64,000 nt of DNA from Micractinium sp. NFX-FRZ (lineage: Eukaryota; Chlorophyta; Trebouxiophyceae; Chlorellales; Chlorellaceae): positions 52,169 through 116,168 of the forward strand of contig JAPTJF010000172.1 in the NCBI GenBank assembly GCA_029339195.1, in the 5' to 3' direction. Positions 1 through 12,400 of this stretch are shown here, piece after piece. Both the position numbers and the translations under genes were made by a program. The notes beneath the pieces are model-generated. The model made no database searches, was not told the origin of the DNA, and saw only the letters and a program-made list of their open reading frames with translations. Each line of letters begins with the position of its first letter. Positions within the stretch are counted from its first letter, which is position 1.

Positions 1-3000
1 GACTGGTCCCACCCAAACAGGTCGGTGCCAGCCGACACTGCCATGCTCAGGCCCTGCCAGTCAAAGCCGCCCAGCTGGCAGAAGGCAGAGCAGGCGACCA
101 GGGAGTCGAGCTGCTGCGAGGTCTGGGCAGAGGCGCAGGCGGGGGTCCAGGGCAGCGCATCCAACAGCTTGAGCTGCGCAGAGGTGCAGGGGGGTGGAGG
201 TGGGGTGGGGGCGGGTGTCAGCGCGCAGAGTGCACGCATAGTGGGCGCTGGGTGCGCAAGCCGCAGGCAGGAGAAGAGGGCGAGCATGTGGGCAGTGTGT
301 GCCGGCGGGCCGGGCTGCTGCCTCATGTGCCAGGGGGTGAGAGCAGAGCAGAGACGCCTCCAAGCCAGCTGGGCCCGAGCAGCAGCAGCATTATCACCAC
401 CAGGTGTTCATCCATGGTGATGCACCCACTGGCATCCACCAAGTGTCGGCGTCCACTCCACATTCCAAGCACACACACCATCCGCAGCAGCCCCCACAGC
501 ACGAGCCCTGGGCTCTCACCGCAAGATACCCGTCCGTGCTGAGCAGGACGCCCACGTTTTTGGGGGCGCCCTCGGACAGGCCGGCGTCGCCAAAGCCCTG
601 CAGGCCAGCCGTGGGGGGGAGGGCGTGGTTCAGCGCATGCCAAGCAGGAGAGGGACAATGCAGGGGGTGGTGCTGAGCAGCAGCTGTGTGGTCGGGGCGG
701 CCTCCTAGGCATGTGAACACCCCAGCGTGTGCCCAGCTTGCGCTGCCCCTGCTGCACGGCGCTCAGCTGCCCGGCTCAGTGGAGTGGCCTTGCCTTGAGG
801 GGCGCGTAGGAGAGGGTGAGGGAGGAGGCGCACAGCTTGTCGCCCACAATGCTGACGCCCTTGCCAAACCAGGGGGCCAGGGGGGCCAGCGCTTGCACGG
901 CGGCGCCGCCCTGCATGAAAGGTGGATGCATGGGCACAGGGAGGAGGCTGGCGGGATGAGGCGGGGATCCGCAGGTTCCAACACAGCGTGCACAGCGCAG
1001 CACGGCACACGGCCAGACCTGTGGCACGAGCCCCACCCACCCACCCGTCACTCCTGGCATGCAGCAACGCCACAACACCCCCACTCCCTGCCTTGCCCCA
1101 ACTTCCTCACCCGGATGCACAGCTGCACCTTGGTGCACGCCCCTCACCCCGGCCCCGCGTCATGATGGTGATGACCTTGCTTCTCAACACATGGCGCGGG
1201 GGCCACAGCAAACCAGCACCCGCACTTCCCCTTTGGCTGCCATAACCCATGCCCGCCCTCCCGCCCCCGCACCTGGATGCACAGCTGCGCCTTGATGCGC
1301 GTCTTCCAGCCCAGCATGCCGTCAATGGTACCGTTGCTGTACTTCCCCAGCGGGTCCTGGTAGCCGCAGGCAGGAAACTGGTAGGAAGCTGCCTGGGTGA
1401 TGGGCTCCTTGGCCAGCTGGGCGGCCACGTTGTTGGTGGGGGTGAGGCAGAGCTCGGCAGTGGCGCCGGGGGCGGCGCCGGGCGCGGGGGGCAGCGGGAA
1501 GGTGAAGCAGCACTGGTAGGGAACCTGGCTGTCGGGGGTGGTCAGGAAGTCGACAAGATCTGCGGCGCATGGGTTGGATGGTTGTTGGGTGGTTGAGGTG
1601 AGGGTGGGGAGTGGGGTTAGGGGACAGGCTGCGGGGAGCTGACAGCAGCAGGGGCAGTGCAGGGCTGGCGTGGGGGCCAGCGAGCACTCCTCTGTGCTCC
1701 CAGGATCCGCGGATCCGCGGGGCTCAATCCCCCACTGTGCGCCCCACCGCCCACCCAGCCCAGGCCCCACCCGCCCACCCACCCTGCGTGTTCTGCGTGT
1801 CCAGCGGCGCGTCCTCCTCCCCGCTGGTGGGGTCGCGGCACTGTGCCAGCTGATCCACCGTGATGGCGGCTGCGGGCGGGTCAGCAAGGTGCAGGCAGGG
1901 GTGGGCAGGGGGATAGGCGGGGGGACGTTACTTGCAGTGTTGTGCAAGGCCGGCAGGGAGCGCAATGCGATGCAGGCGTAGTGATAAAGCGTGCATGTAA
2001 GCGGGCTGCCACCCACCCGCCCACCCACCCACCTGGGTCGACGGTAATGGTGGTGCCGTTGAGGGCAGATTGGACCGCCGCGTCCGCCTCGTTGGCAGCC
2101 AGGGCGTTGCAGTGCAGGTAGGGCTGCGCAGGCAGTGGTGGTGGTGGTGGTTGGGGGGATGGGTGAGGGGGCGTGGTGGAAGGCACAGGTGCCGTGGCAT
2201 TCCAGTTGCTGTGGCATAAACAGGCAGCAAACCGGAAGACAGCAGAAGGTTGCCCAAACCCAGCACAAGCAAGCACACGGCTCTGCCCACCCAGCCACCC
2301 CACAGCCGCTCCCCACCCGCGCCCACACACCAGCGCGTTGTTGCACAGGCAGGCGGCGGATGTGAAGTTGGCCGAGGTGGCGCGCTGGCAGTCGCTGGCC
2401 CTGCGGCATGTTGAGAGGTGATTTATAAACCGAGGTCAAGCGGAGGCCACGGTAGCAGGCCACTGGGTGAGGAGCTGGCGGCAGGCTGCAGTTTAGATAG
2501 AGCAGGCGTCCACAGCACCCCCGGTACAAGCAGCACCTCGCCACATCTGGAGCTCGAAAGCAAGGAGATGGACAACCAAGTTCAGTGCACATGGCTTACC
2601 AGCCTCCCTGCCTCCCTCCCTCCCTCCCTCACCGGTTGTCCGTGGCCCAAGCCGCCTGCAGCACCAGCAGCGGGTCCTGGGGGGCCAGCGCCGCCAGGCG
2701 GGCGGCCGTCGAGTTGGCGGCAAACCCGTTGGTCTCCAGCCTGCACGGGGGCATGGCAAAGCATACATGGGGTAGGGGTAAGAGGGCAGGGCAGGTGGAG
2801 CCTCCAGGGGCGCATGACAACATGGGGCGCGAGTGTCGCCTGGCGGCCGGCCAAAAGCGACCCGCTGCACCTGCCCCTCTCACAGGTCTTGCATACACCC
2901 TCCGGCCCACCCCGCCGCCTCTGGCCCCCCACGCCAGCCGGCCCACCCATGCGCCCCGCCCACCCACTCGGCCCGCCCACCTGGCCAGCTCCCAATGGGC

Positions 3001-6000
3001 GTCAAAGCCCGTGGGGTCATCCGCAGCGAAGATGGAGGCGTAAAAGTTGGACCAGGCAGTGGAGACCTGCGTGGCGTAGTCGGCGGGCAGGTCGGCCGCC
3101 CCCGCCGTGCCATTGGACAAAAAGGTGGCAAACAGCTTCTGGCGCTGCAGGGGCGGGGCAAGGGGAGTGGCCGTTCGGTCGCATTAAAATGTAGGGGGCA
3201 TTGTTGGGTCCAGCACGGTGATAAGACAAAAGCACACGGCGGGCAGCGGGCAGGGCGGGCGTTGAGGGGGTGGGCAGAGGGCGGTTCTTGGGAGACAGAG
3301 CAGGCCAGGGGTGCATGAAACCTGGCACAGCTCACCCTTCCCTTGGGGCTGGCGCACGCACTCTGTGACACCTGTCCCCCGCCCCGCCCCCCTGCTCACC
3401 ACCAGCAGCTCTGCCGCCCCCACGGTGTTGCTATTGCCCTGGCTGCCCAGCAGGCACGCCTGCACCCGCCGAGAGTCTTGCATCCTGCAGCGGCGGCGGC
3501 GGCGGGACACCCGGGTGAGCGTTGCCAGCAAGGCGCAGGCTGTCAGCCTCGAAGTAGCAGCCTCCGCTGCCTGCCCATCACCAACACATCCCCGCAACGA
3601 CGCCCCCCAAAGGCAGCTTTCATGAAGCAGGCCTGCAGAGGGGGTGGGATGGCAGCGTCACTAGCAGGAGCAGCGAGGCGGGCCACCCACCAGCAGGCGT
3701 TGTCCTTGTCCCACAGCCAGGCGGTCACCGCATCGGGGCCCTGCTCAGGGTTGGGGTTGTAGGCACATGTGGCGCTGCACGCCCCGCTCATGAGGTTGCC
3801 CAGGGAGGCCGCCAGCATGGCTGAGGTGGCGCCGTCGCTGGCGCACAGCGTAGCGCTCGAGTAGCCGGCGGGCGGGGGCGAGCCGGAGGGGCAGGCGGCC
3901 GCCAGGCAGCGCTCCCGGGCGGCGGCGTCGGTCCAGGGGGGCAGCCAGTCAGGGGTGCCTGCAGGAGGAGGGAGGGTTGTTGGGGCTTAGGGTTTCAGTC
4001 GAGGGTATTATAAGGGGCCCTGCATCAGCGGCAGGGGGGGAAGGAAACGAGCTGGCGAACACGTGTACGTGTGTGTGTGTACGTGTGTGTGTGTTTGCGC
4101 GCTCGTGTGCGTGTGCTCTCCCGTGTCTTCCCGTCCCGTGCGCGTTTGTGTGCGTGGCAGCAGTACCATCAGGGGACCCGGCTGCCATGGGCAGGCCACA
4201 GGGGTAACCCGCACCCCTGCACGGACGACTGTTGTGATGAGCACGGCACAGCACAGCACAGCACGGCACAGCAGGCAGAGCAGCGCGCTCACTGGTGGGC
4301 TCCGGCGCCAGCGTGAGGGGCGGGGTGGGCCCGTTGTTGGTGCAGATGGTGGCGCCGGCGGGCAGCTCGGTGGCGTTGGCCGGCAGGGTGGGGTTCAGCC
4401 AGCTGATGCTCTCCCACGCCACGTTGTTTTCGTTCTGTAGAGCACAAGGGTGGCGGCAGGAATACAAGGGGCTTATGTGTGGGACACCAATTGGTGCCTG
4501 GCTGGCTGGTATGCTGTCGCCCTCCAAAGATGCTCGGGGGTGGCTGGCCAGCACACCCTGCCTGGAACCGAATGAAGTGCCGTGGATGCGCCAAACCCAG
4601 GCAGGTCTGTGCCTTGCCTGGAATTCACTGGTGGACTGCTTGGCGGAGAGCACCACCACCTTGCTGCAGGCTGCAGGGCACAGCAGGCACAGCACAGCAC
4701 GGCACTTGGGTCAGCCGGCAGGAGGCGGGAGGGCCAAGGCTGCACAAGCGGGCGCCAGGTGTGCAATGAGGTCGGCGGTGCCCTGCCTGGTGGGGTGGGC
4801 ATGATCTAGGCAGGGCAGGGTGGGCAGGGCGCATACTTCCTCTTGGCACACTGGCACACACCTGATGGCAGGGAGGGCACCGCGTTGCAGGGCGCCTGTG
4901 GTGCCGGGCAGCTGGCGGGGATCTGGCATGTGGGCAGGGGGGGTGGGAGGGGTGCGGCAGGTCGAGCGCCGGCTGCCGCCTCAGCGGGTTTAATCAACCG
5001 TGCGATCCTGTTGACCCCTGCCTGCTCCACTTCCCGCCACGCAGGCACACATGTGTGTCCCGCCACCCCACCACCCCTTGCCGTGCCCCTTGACTTGTCA
5101 GCAAGCCCCGCCTCTCCTATGCGGCCACCCCGGCCAGCCAGCTCACCTCGATGCCCAGCGGCAGCTTCACGCTGTCACCACACTCCTGCCCCAGCCCAGG
5201 GAGCCAAGCCTGGTCCCCAGGGCAGTCGATGGCCTCCAGTGCGCCCTCCTCTCCAGGCACCAGGCACACCTGCACACCCAGCAGGGCGCCGGAGCTGGCG
5301 GGGGGAGGGGCGGGCGGGAGGGGCGGGAGGCGGCGACGGTGCACGGGGTGAGAAGCAAGGGGTGCCGACACCAGCATGTGTGGCTGGGGGAGGTGTCTCG
5401 CCGGGAGGCCTAGAACGACTAGGTTACACCAGGTCATCTCCACGGCCTGCATGCACCGCCGGGGCCTGCTCTAGCCAGCCCCACCCCGCCAAACACACTC
5501 CTAGGGCCCGCCTCACTCTTCATCGCAGGTCAGCCAGGGGGCCGCACCCCAGGCCTGCTGGAATGCGGCAGACAGCGCATCCGCAGGCAGCTCGCCGGCG
5601 CACTGGGAGGCCAGGGTGGCCAGCACCGCCTGCATTGAAGAGAGGTGGGTGGCGGTGCGCTTCAAAGCAGTAACAATGGGGCGCCGCGTGGCTGCCAGTC
5701 TGTCGGGCAATGGGCTGGCTGACGGGGCGCCGAAGCGGGCCTCGTGCGCTTGTGCTTGCCCTGGTTGCCACACACATGCAAGCCAGAGTCCCCCGAGCCA
5801 ATGCATGCGGTAGATCACAGACACTCCCCCCCAGCTCACATTTGCGTCGTACTGCTTGGCGGCTGCCAGGCTGGCATCAAAGTAGGAGGCGGGCGAGTCG
5901 TAGTCGGTACAGGCGCCCCAGTCTGTCCACTCCCGCTGCCAGCGCTGGTCGTTGGGCTCTGCAGGTGGGGTAAGGGCAAGTCGGGTGGGTCGGGCAGGGA

Positions 6001-7155
6001 GGGTAGGATTCAAAGAGCGGGACTCCCAAAGTCCAGGGGCGCCAGCGGCGGCCGCCACACTGGACAGCGTGCACGCCTGTGGCATCAGACAGCACAGTGC
6101 CTTTCAACATGCACTAGCATGGCACATGCTCTGCCCACATCAGCAGCAGCACCTGCAGCTTCCCTCCAGTCGAGCGCCCCACCACCCTTGACTTGACACT
6201 CCTCTACCATCTGATTCAAAGTTCAATGAATCCCGCCGCTCAACAGAGCTGTGACCACTCCCACAGCTCGAGCCTGCTGTACTGCAAGAGGCTTGCTGTG
6301 ACCCCTTGGCTCACCCGCAAAGGAGGGCATGTAGCAGGCCATCTGTGCAGCCACCTCCCCCAGGGAGGCCAGGTCCAGCGCAGGAGGATCCTCCTGGCAC
6401 GTGATGTTGTTGGTCGGGTTCTGGGGGTCCCCAGTCAAGGGGATGAGGCCCTGGGCGCTGAAAGAGGCCCTGCAGCGAGGGCGACAGGGGAGGCGGTGGC
6501 GGCGGGAGGCGCAAACGCGGGAAGAGACATGTGAGCGGTGCGCAGGATGGTGACAGCAGCAAGGCTGCGCTAGAAAGTCAGCAGCCCACGCCGTGCCATG
6601 CTGTGCCTGGTGTGCGATACAAGCTGCCTGGCTGTATCACCCCACTGGCAGCGCTGGGTCGGTGGCGGTGGAGGCGGCGGCAGCGGGCGCACCAGGGCTG
6701 AGGCGTGCAGGGCTTGCCATCGGCGGCGGAGGTGAAGCAGGCGCTAGGGGACCATTGACTGCAATCACGACGGGGCACAGTCAGTATGTAGGTTAACCTT
6801 GGATTTCTCAGGAATTTGACAAGCCAACTACACTGGCACGCGGATGCACCACCGCTGCCGCCGCCCGCCGTCGCCGCCCTCTGCTGGCACTGTGGGCAGG
6901 CCCGGCGTAGCGGGAACAACCGTGCCGGATTCCGGAGGCATCCCCAACCACGGCACGTTACTCGGCCGTCAAGAAGACAGGCGGAGCGCTGGCTGAGAGC
7001 CAAATATAAAAGTCTGCTAGACACATGCCTGCCCGACACCTTGCCGCTCACCTGTTCAGCAACAGGAACGGCTGCGGTTGCTCGCCATCGGCTGCTGCCA
7101 CTGCTGCCAGTGCGGTCAGCAGCCCAGCGGCGGCTGCCACAAGGAGGCCTTGCAT
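1..7155 (-). CDS. Secreted Cys-rich protein of unknown function (3' end beyond window)
   Basis: I do not recognise this family. Nineteen exons join in phase: 7155-7052, 6758-6693, 6469-6315, 5958-5840, 5629-5517, 5294-5147, 4922-4860, 4434-4293, 3958-3691, 3484-3400, 3144-2981, 2740-2633, 2400-2331, 2123-2033, 1869-1783, 1559-1273, 910-794, 597-520 and 173-<1, giving at least 812 residues. The ATG at 7155 opens a clear signal peptide (MQGLLVAAAAGLLTALAAVA, cleavage near residue 22). The mature part has many Cys and several N-glycosylation sequons (NIT, NAT, NGT, NST, NFT), so it is probably an extracellular, wall or lumenal glycoprotein. No transmembrane helix or catalytic motif is visible in the part present. 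The donor at 793-792 is GC (AAG|GCAAGG); phase on both sides supports it. The exon 7 donor is ambiguous between two GT sites 2 nt apart; I chose the one that keeps exon 8 in frame. Confidence 0.68.
4061..4095. repeat. (TG)n microsatellite
   Basis: Imperfect TG/ACGTGTG dinucleotide run inside the intron between exons 8 and 9 of the secreted-protein gene. Simple sequence, no coding content. Confidence 0.85.
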
Positions 7156-7570
7156 GTGAGCGGCGCTCTGAGCAGAGCTTCTCGCCGTGCCTCCCGCTAA
7201 CGAAGCAGTTCAATTGTGGACAAGGATCAGACGCGGCGCTGGTGCGGTGCAGGAGATGGAGGGTTGCGCATCAACACGGAGTCTGACGCGTTTCCAGCGC
7301 CCCCTTCTTGCCCGCAGAGGCACCACTACGATCGGTGCGTGCTTCAAGCCTCTGGAGGCTTCAAAGACACTGAATGGTGTGATCAATTCAATTTGGGGAT
7401 AGTCGGGCGGCCACCAGAATCCCACCAACCACCAAGCAACCGCTGCCGCCGCTTGTGCCGGTGCCGGTGCGGTCCCGACCCGCACTGCTGCCACAGGGGC
7501 CAGCTCTGTAAGAGGACTGCAAGCAACTTGCAACGATGCTGAGCGGGGGTGCGAGAAGCAGGACTAGCAA
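7156..7570. other. Intergenic, tandem minus-strand genes
   Basis: About 415 bp between the stop of the upstream PIP 5-kinase and the start of the secreted-protein gene, both on the minus strand. It must hold the kinase 3' UTR and the promoter of the secreted-protein gene. I see no TGTAA poly(A) element, TATA box or conserved open frame. Confidence 0.6.
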
Positions 7571-9388
7571 TCATGGCGGTTGGGGCACCACGCCTGCTGC
7601 CGCACTACCATTGTCTGCTGCCGCACCGCCGGCGCTGCCTGTTGCCGCACAACCCTGGCCTCCATTGTCCGTGGCCTCGGCCTGGCTGCTCAGCAGCACG
7701 CGGTGCATGGCGCGCAGGAAGCGTTTGGAGTAGGAGCGTGGTGCGGCCACCGACACGCTCTCGCCGCCCCACACCGCCGCCTTGGCCCACCGCTCAATGT
7801 GCTTGCGCACCGTGTAATCCTGGGGCACATCAGAGGGGGGCGATGAGGGTGGGTGAGGGGCGTGGTGAGAGGCGGATGAGTTGAGGGCACGTTGATAGGA
7901 GGGAGGGAGGCAACAGGGGTAAGGAGCGGATGCGGTGAGAGAAACGGAGGGAAAAGGGAGGTGCGGGGGTGGGGGGCAGGTGCATGGACAGGAGCACATG
8001 CAGCTGCGCTTACGGGAGCAGCACTGCCGTCGGCCCGCGGGTTGAGCTCCATGACCAGGAGAGCAACCTCTGTAGCCACGTCACTCCCTCCCAGACAAAT
8101 TATGAAGGCCAGCCAGGCCCCCCGCCGTCCCCAGTCACCCGCCTCGCCACCACATGCAATCTGGTACCCACCCAGCAAGCCCCCTTCCTGCGCTGAAAAG
8201 TGGTGGCTCAAAAGAACAGCAGCACCTCCTGCCCCAGCTGCCCAGCCCCAGGCCGCCCCAGACAGCACTGCCCCTCGTCCCATTGAAACATGGGGTGTGC
8301 AAGTAGGGGGCTGGGGAGCGTGACACCCCTTCCCACCACACATGTAGCAAGGAATGTGCCCAGAACGCACAGCCCCACCTCCCACACACCTGCAGGAAGT
8401 CGATGACTCCGAAGAACAGCAGCACCGGCTCGCACTGCAGCTGCCCATTGCTGCCGCGCCGCACCGCCACCGCCGGCACCGCATGGCCCGCGCTCTCGTG
8501 CTGCTCCCCCCCGGCCCCCCGCCCGCTGACCAGCCGGCTGAGCTGCGCCGCCAGCTGCTGCTGCTTGGCGCAGCCGCCCCCGCAGCCGTCGAGCAGCAGC
8601 GGCGCGTCTGCATCCAGGCTGCCGCCGCGCGGGCTGTCCAGGCTGCCGCTGCCGCGAGACCGGCGGATGAGCACACAAGGCTCCTCCACGGCATCCTGCT
8701 GCTGCGTCTGCTGCGCCTGCTGTGCGCGCTGCTGGTCGCCCCCTCCCCCGCCCAGTTGCTCATGCTCGTAGGGCGACAGCGGCAGCGGCGGCTGGGGCGG
8801 CCGCCGCGCCCACCGCTCCCCCTGCTCGCCGCTGCCCAGGCCCAGGGGGCCGCCGCCGCCGCCCCCCAGGCAGACGGCGGAGCCTCCCAACCCGCAGGCA
8901 GCACCGCTGAGCCATCCGACGGGCGCTGCCTGCTCACTGCCATCGCCGCCTGCAGGTTCTCCTGCTGTCTCTCCTGCAGCAGTCAGCCCCGCCTGGCCTG
9001 GTGGCAGATTTGCCGCTGTGCACTCCTGGCCATCACACTCTGGCTCGGCCGCCGGTACCTCTGCCAGCTGGGAGCCCGGCCCGTTGTGCATGCTGCCAAA
9101 GCTGCTGCCGCCACCAGGCCGCTGCCGTGCACTGCTGCCGCGGCTGTCTGCCCCATAGCTGCTGCTGCTGGCGGCGGTAACACGCGCCTCTACCGTCTCT
9201 GCAATCGACGGCAGCGGCGGCACTGGGGGCAGGCTGGACGGCAGGCCGTCGGTCACCGCGCCACCGTTGCTTGCCGCCCGCACTGCTGCCTGGGCAATCA
9301 CCCGCGCCTGCTCACGGCTGCGGTTGGCGGTTTGCACCAGGTTGGCCGCCGCCGCCACTGCCGGGCCCTCTGCCGCCAACCCCTGCTC

Positions 9389-9422
<34 letters not shown>

Positions 9423-12400
9423 TGCTGCTGCTGTGCCCCCTCCCCTCCCCCATACGCACTGCCCGCCGCCGTTGCCTGCACAGACGGAGGCTGCTGCGTG
9501 CCACCTGCTGCTGCCGGCTGCGGCTGCCTGCTGCTGGCCTCCATCAGCGCTGCCAGGGCATTGGCTGTGTTGATGCTGGAGTTGCGCCGCAGGGTGCTGA
9601 GCAGGCGCTGCGTCGGGTGCGCCCCCGGCTGCGGCGGGCCCGGCAAATCGTTGGGCTGGCGCAGGCCAGATGCAGCGGGCGAGACGGCAGGCGAGGCGCC
9701 GCTGCTGCCGCCAGGCGTGGCGGCCTCCCCCACTGGAGGCCCCGCCGGCCAGCCGGAATCTGTTGCCGCTGCTGCCTGAGCCGCTGCCGCCGCCGCTGCC
9801 GGCAGGACGCGCATGCCGCTGTTGCCGCTCTCCCACGAGACACTGCCCTGTGCAAAGCTGCCCTGCGCTGCTGTGCACAGCGCGCCTCCACCCGCTGCCT
9901 CCGCTGCTGCTGCTGCTGCCGGCGCGGGCGCGGGCCAGTCTGCGAAGGGCGGGTGCCAGGCGTCGTTGCCCCAGCGCAGGAAGTGCACCCCCAGCAGCAG
10001 TGAGTAGTCTATGACGTGTAGGCGCTCCAGCAGGTCCAAGTCCCGCTTGAGCTGGCGCTGTACCGCGGCGTACTGCCTGGCCGGCAGTACCAACTGCGGG
10101 GGGCAGGGGGAAAGCGATAGCGGGACCAGAGGCGCAAGGGGCATGGATGTGAGGAATTTGGGGTTGAGGTGCGGGGTTGGAGATGCTTGGGGCCGGCAAC
10201 AGGGGGCAGTCGGGGGAGGCGAGCAGGCGCAGGCGACCATGGCAACCCGCAGGCCTGTCTGCCCCCGCACCACCAACCCAATCCGCATGCATGTCTGCTC
10301 CCCCACCCCACCCCTTCATGCAAGTCCATGTCACGGCCTTCAACTCCCTCATGCTAGCAAAGACTTCCCGCCCAGGTTAGCAAAGACTTCCCGCCCAAGC
10401 ACCCACCTGCATGTCTAGGTCTAGGTCTTTGAGCGTGGCGTGGGGGTCGGCCCCCCTCGCCCGCTCCCCCACCGTGCGCCCGTGTGTCGACCCCTTGAGG
10501 TCGTACCGGCGGTGCAGGCGCAGGTGGGAGGGCAGCACGTTGCCCATGACCAGGAAGCGCACCTGCATGGTGGCCAGGGGTTGTGATTGGGGATAAACTC
10601 ACTTGGATATGAACATCGGCGGCAGGGCGGCACAACAGCACTTGCACTATACACGGGGGAGACGGTGCACACTTGAGACAGTGCGTTCTCATGAGCTGTC
10701 ATGTGTTGTATTGCAGCTGCCATGCTGAACACACTTGCGGCCCTGCCACTGCTCCGACTCCCCCTCAAGCTGCTCCAAACTCGCTGCCCGCCCCCGCCCT
10801 CCCGCCCACCTCCCTCCCTCCCTCACCCGGCGTCCCAGCAGGGGGCTGACCCGGTGCACCCCAAAGAAGCGGATGAGCAGCGTGCCGGGGTTGGCGGCCA
10901 CGTGGCGGTAGTACCTGCGGGCAGCGGTAAGTGGGCGGCACGGGCAGAGCAGGATGTGGCGCGCACATGATGTGTGCTGGTCAAGGCCTACGTGCTTTCT
11001 AGACCCAAGGCCTGAATGCTGTGCGGGCCATGATAGAACCACGGAAACAGGCTGCTACAGTTGTCCCAGCCAAGCCTCACCCACCCACCCCACACCCCAC
11101 ACCCCTGCCCACCCACCTGGGTATCAGCTCCAGCAGCAGCCGCATCTCCTCCTTGCGCACCGTCTTCACCAGGAACCTGCGCCGGGGGGGCGGCAGCCAC
11201 AGATTGGAAAGGGGCGCAGTGGCACAAGCAGGCAAGCCGGCGCGCAGCCAAGAGGGTGGGGCGCCTTATGGAGACGGGCAGCCAGCCAGCCCAGCAGGAC
11301 AGCCAGTCAGCCAAGGAGCGTCCAGTTCCCAGTTCCACCTTCCGGCCGCCCACGAGCACACCCGCCCCACCCCAACCGCCCCGCCCTACCTGTCGTCGTC
11401 CGAGAGGAAGAAGACGGAGCCGCTCTTGCCTGGGGAGCCCAGCAGGCGCAGCGCGGCGTCGCCTGTCAGGCTCAGCAGGTAGTCGCTGCGTGCATGGGGA
11501 GAAGTACAGGTGTGGTGACGGGGACGGTGTGGGAGCGTGGGCACGGGGGAGGGTGCGGACAGCGCAGGCAGGCGGGGCGGAGCACCGGCCACGTGCTGCA
11601 CTGCCTCCACTGCTCTCCATTGCTCAGGCAAACTAATCAGCCCGCCTGCACAGCCAGACCACTCCCCCCACCCTCACCCCCCCACACACACCTGTTGTCG
11701 ATGCCAAAGGCCTGGCGCAGGCGCTGGAAGACGCGGGGGGCGTAGTCCTTCCACTTGAAGGCGGGGGTCTCGGCGCCTGAAGGGGGGGGGCCATGCGGGG
11801 GGAGGGTGCGATCGAGGTTGGTGACAGGGGCGCAAGTGACGTGGTTTGGGGGGGATGGGGGGTGGGTGGGGGGGGGGCAGTGGGCGGGGACGTGACGGTG
11901 TGAGTGCTGGCACGCTGCGGAGAGCATGGCAGGCCAGCACAGCACAGTACAGCACAGCACGGCGCGCCTCGGTTGCCAGTCGTTTGGACAGGGGTGGGCA
12001 GGCATCCCCGGCAGGCGCCCCCCTACCTGGGGGGAAGTGCTGCGTCGTCTCCTCACCAAAGTCCTTCCCCGTCAGCTCGCCAGCAGCCGCAGACTGCAGG
12101 CCGGGTGGCCAGTTTCCAGCGGCGTGGGCAGGCAGGTCACTGGCAGAGATGAGGCCAGATGGGGGCATGGTGCTTGCCCACCTCCTGCTAGCGCCGGCAG
12201 GGCCCCACGCACTGCCCAGAGGTGACCGCAGCCCCAACCCCTGCCCTGTGCTGCACCCTCCTGCTACCTCAGCAGCCAGATAGCGGCAGTGCTTTGACCG
12301 GAGCAGCCGGGCAGCCCACTGGGCACCTGGGCAGGCTGCATCACAGAGCGATAAGACCTTACAAGACAACCATCCAAGTACACACGCACCAGGCCGGCCT

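Noticed and set aside
1144..2592. Minus-strand open frame of 482 codons
   Set aside because: Reads through several introns of the secreted-protein gene in mixed frames. Only the part at 1273-1559 is a real exon.
7000..7012. TATA-like ATATAAAAG on the plus strand
   Set aside because: It lies in intron 1 of a minus-strand gene with no plus-strand gene downstream.
8354..10003. Plus-strand open frame of 549 codons
   Set aside because: It is antisense to the large Gln/Ala exon of the first PIP 5-kinase. Leu/Cys-rich translation with no domain; long antisense frames are expected in GC-rich DNA.
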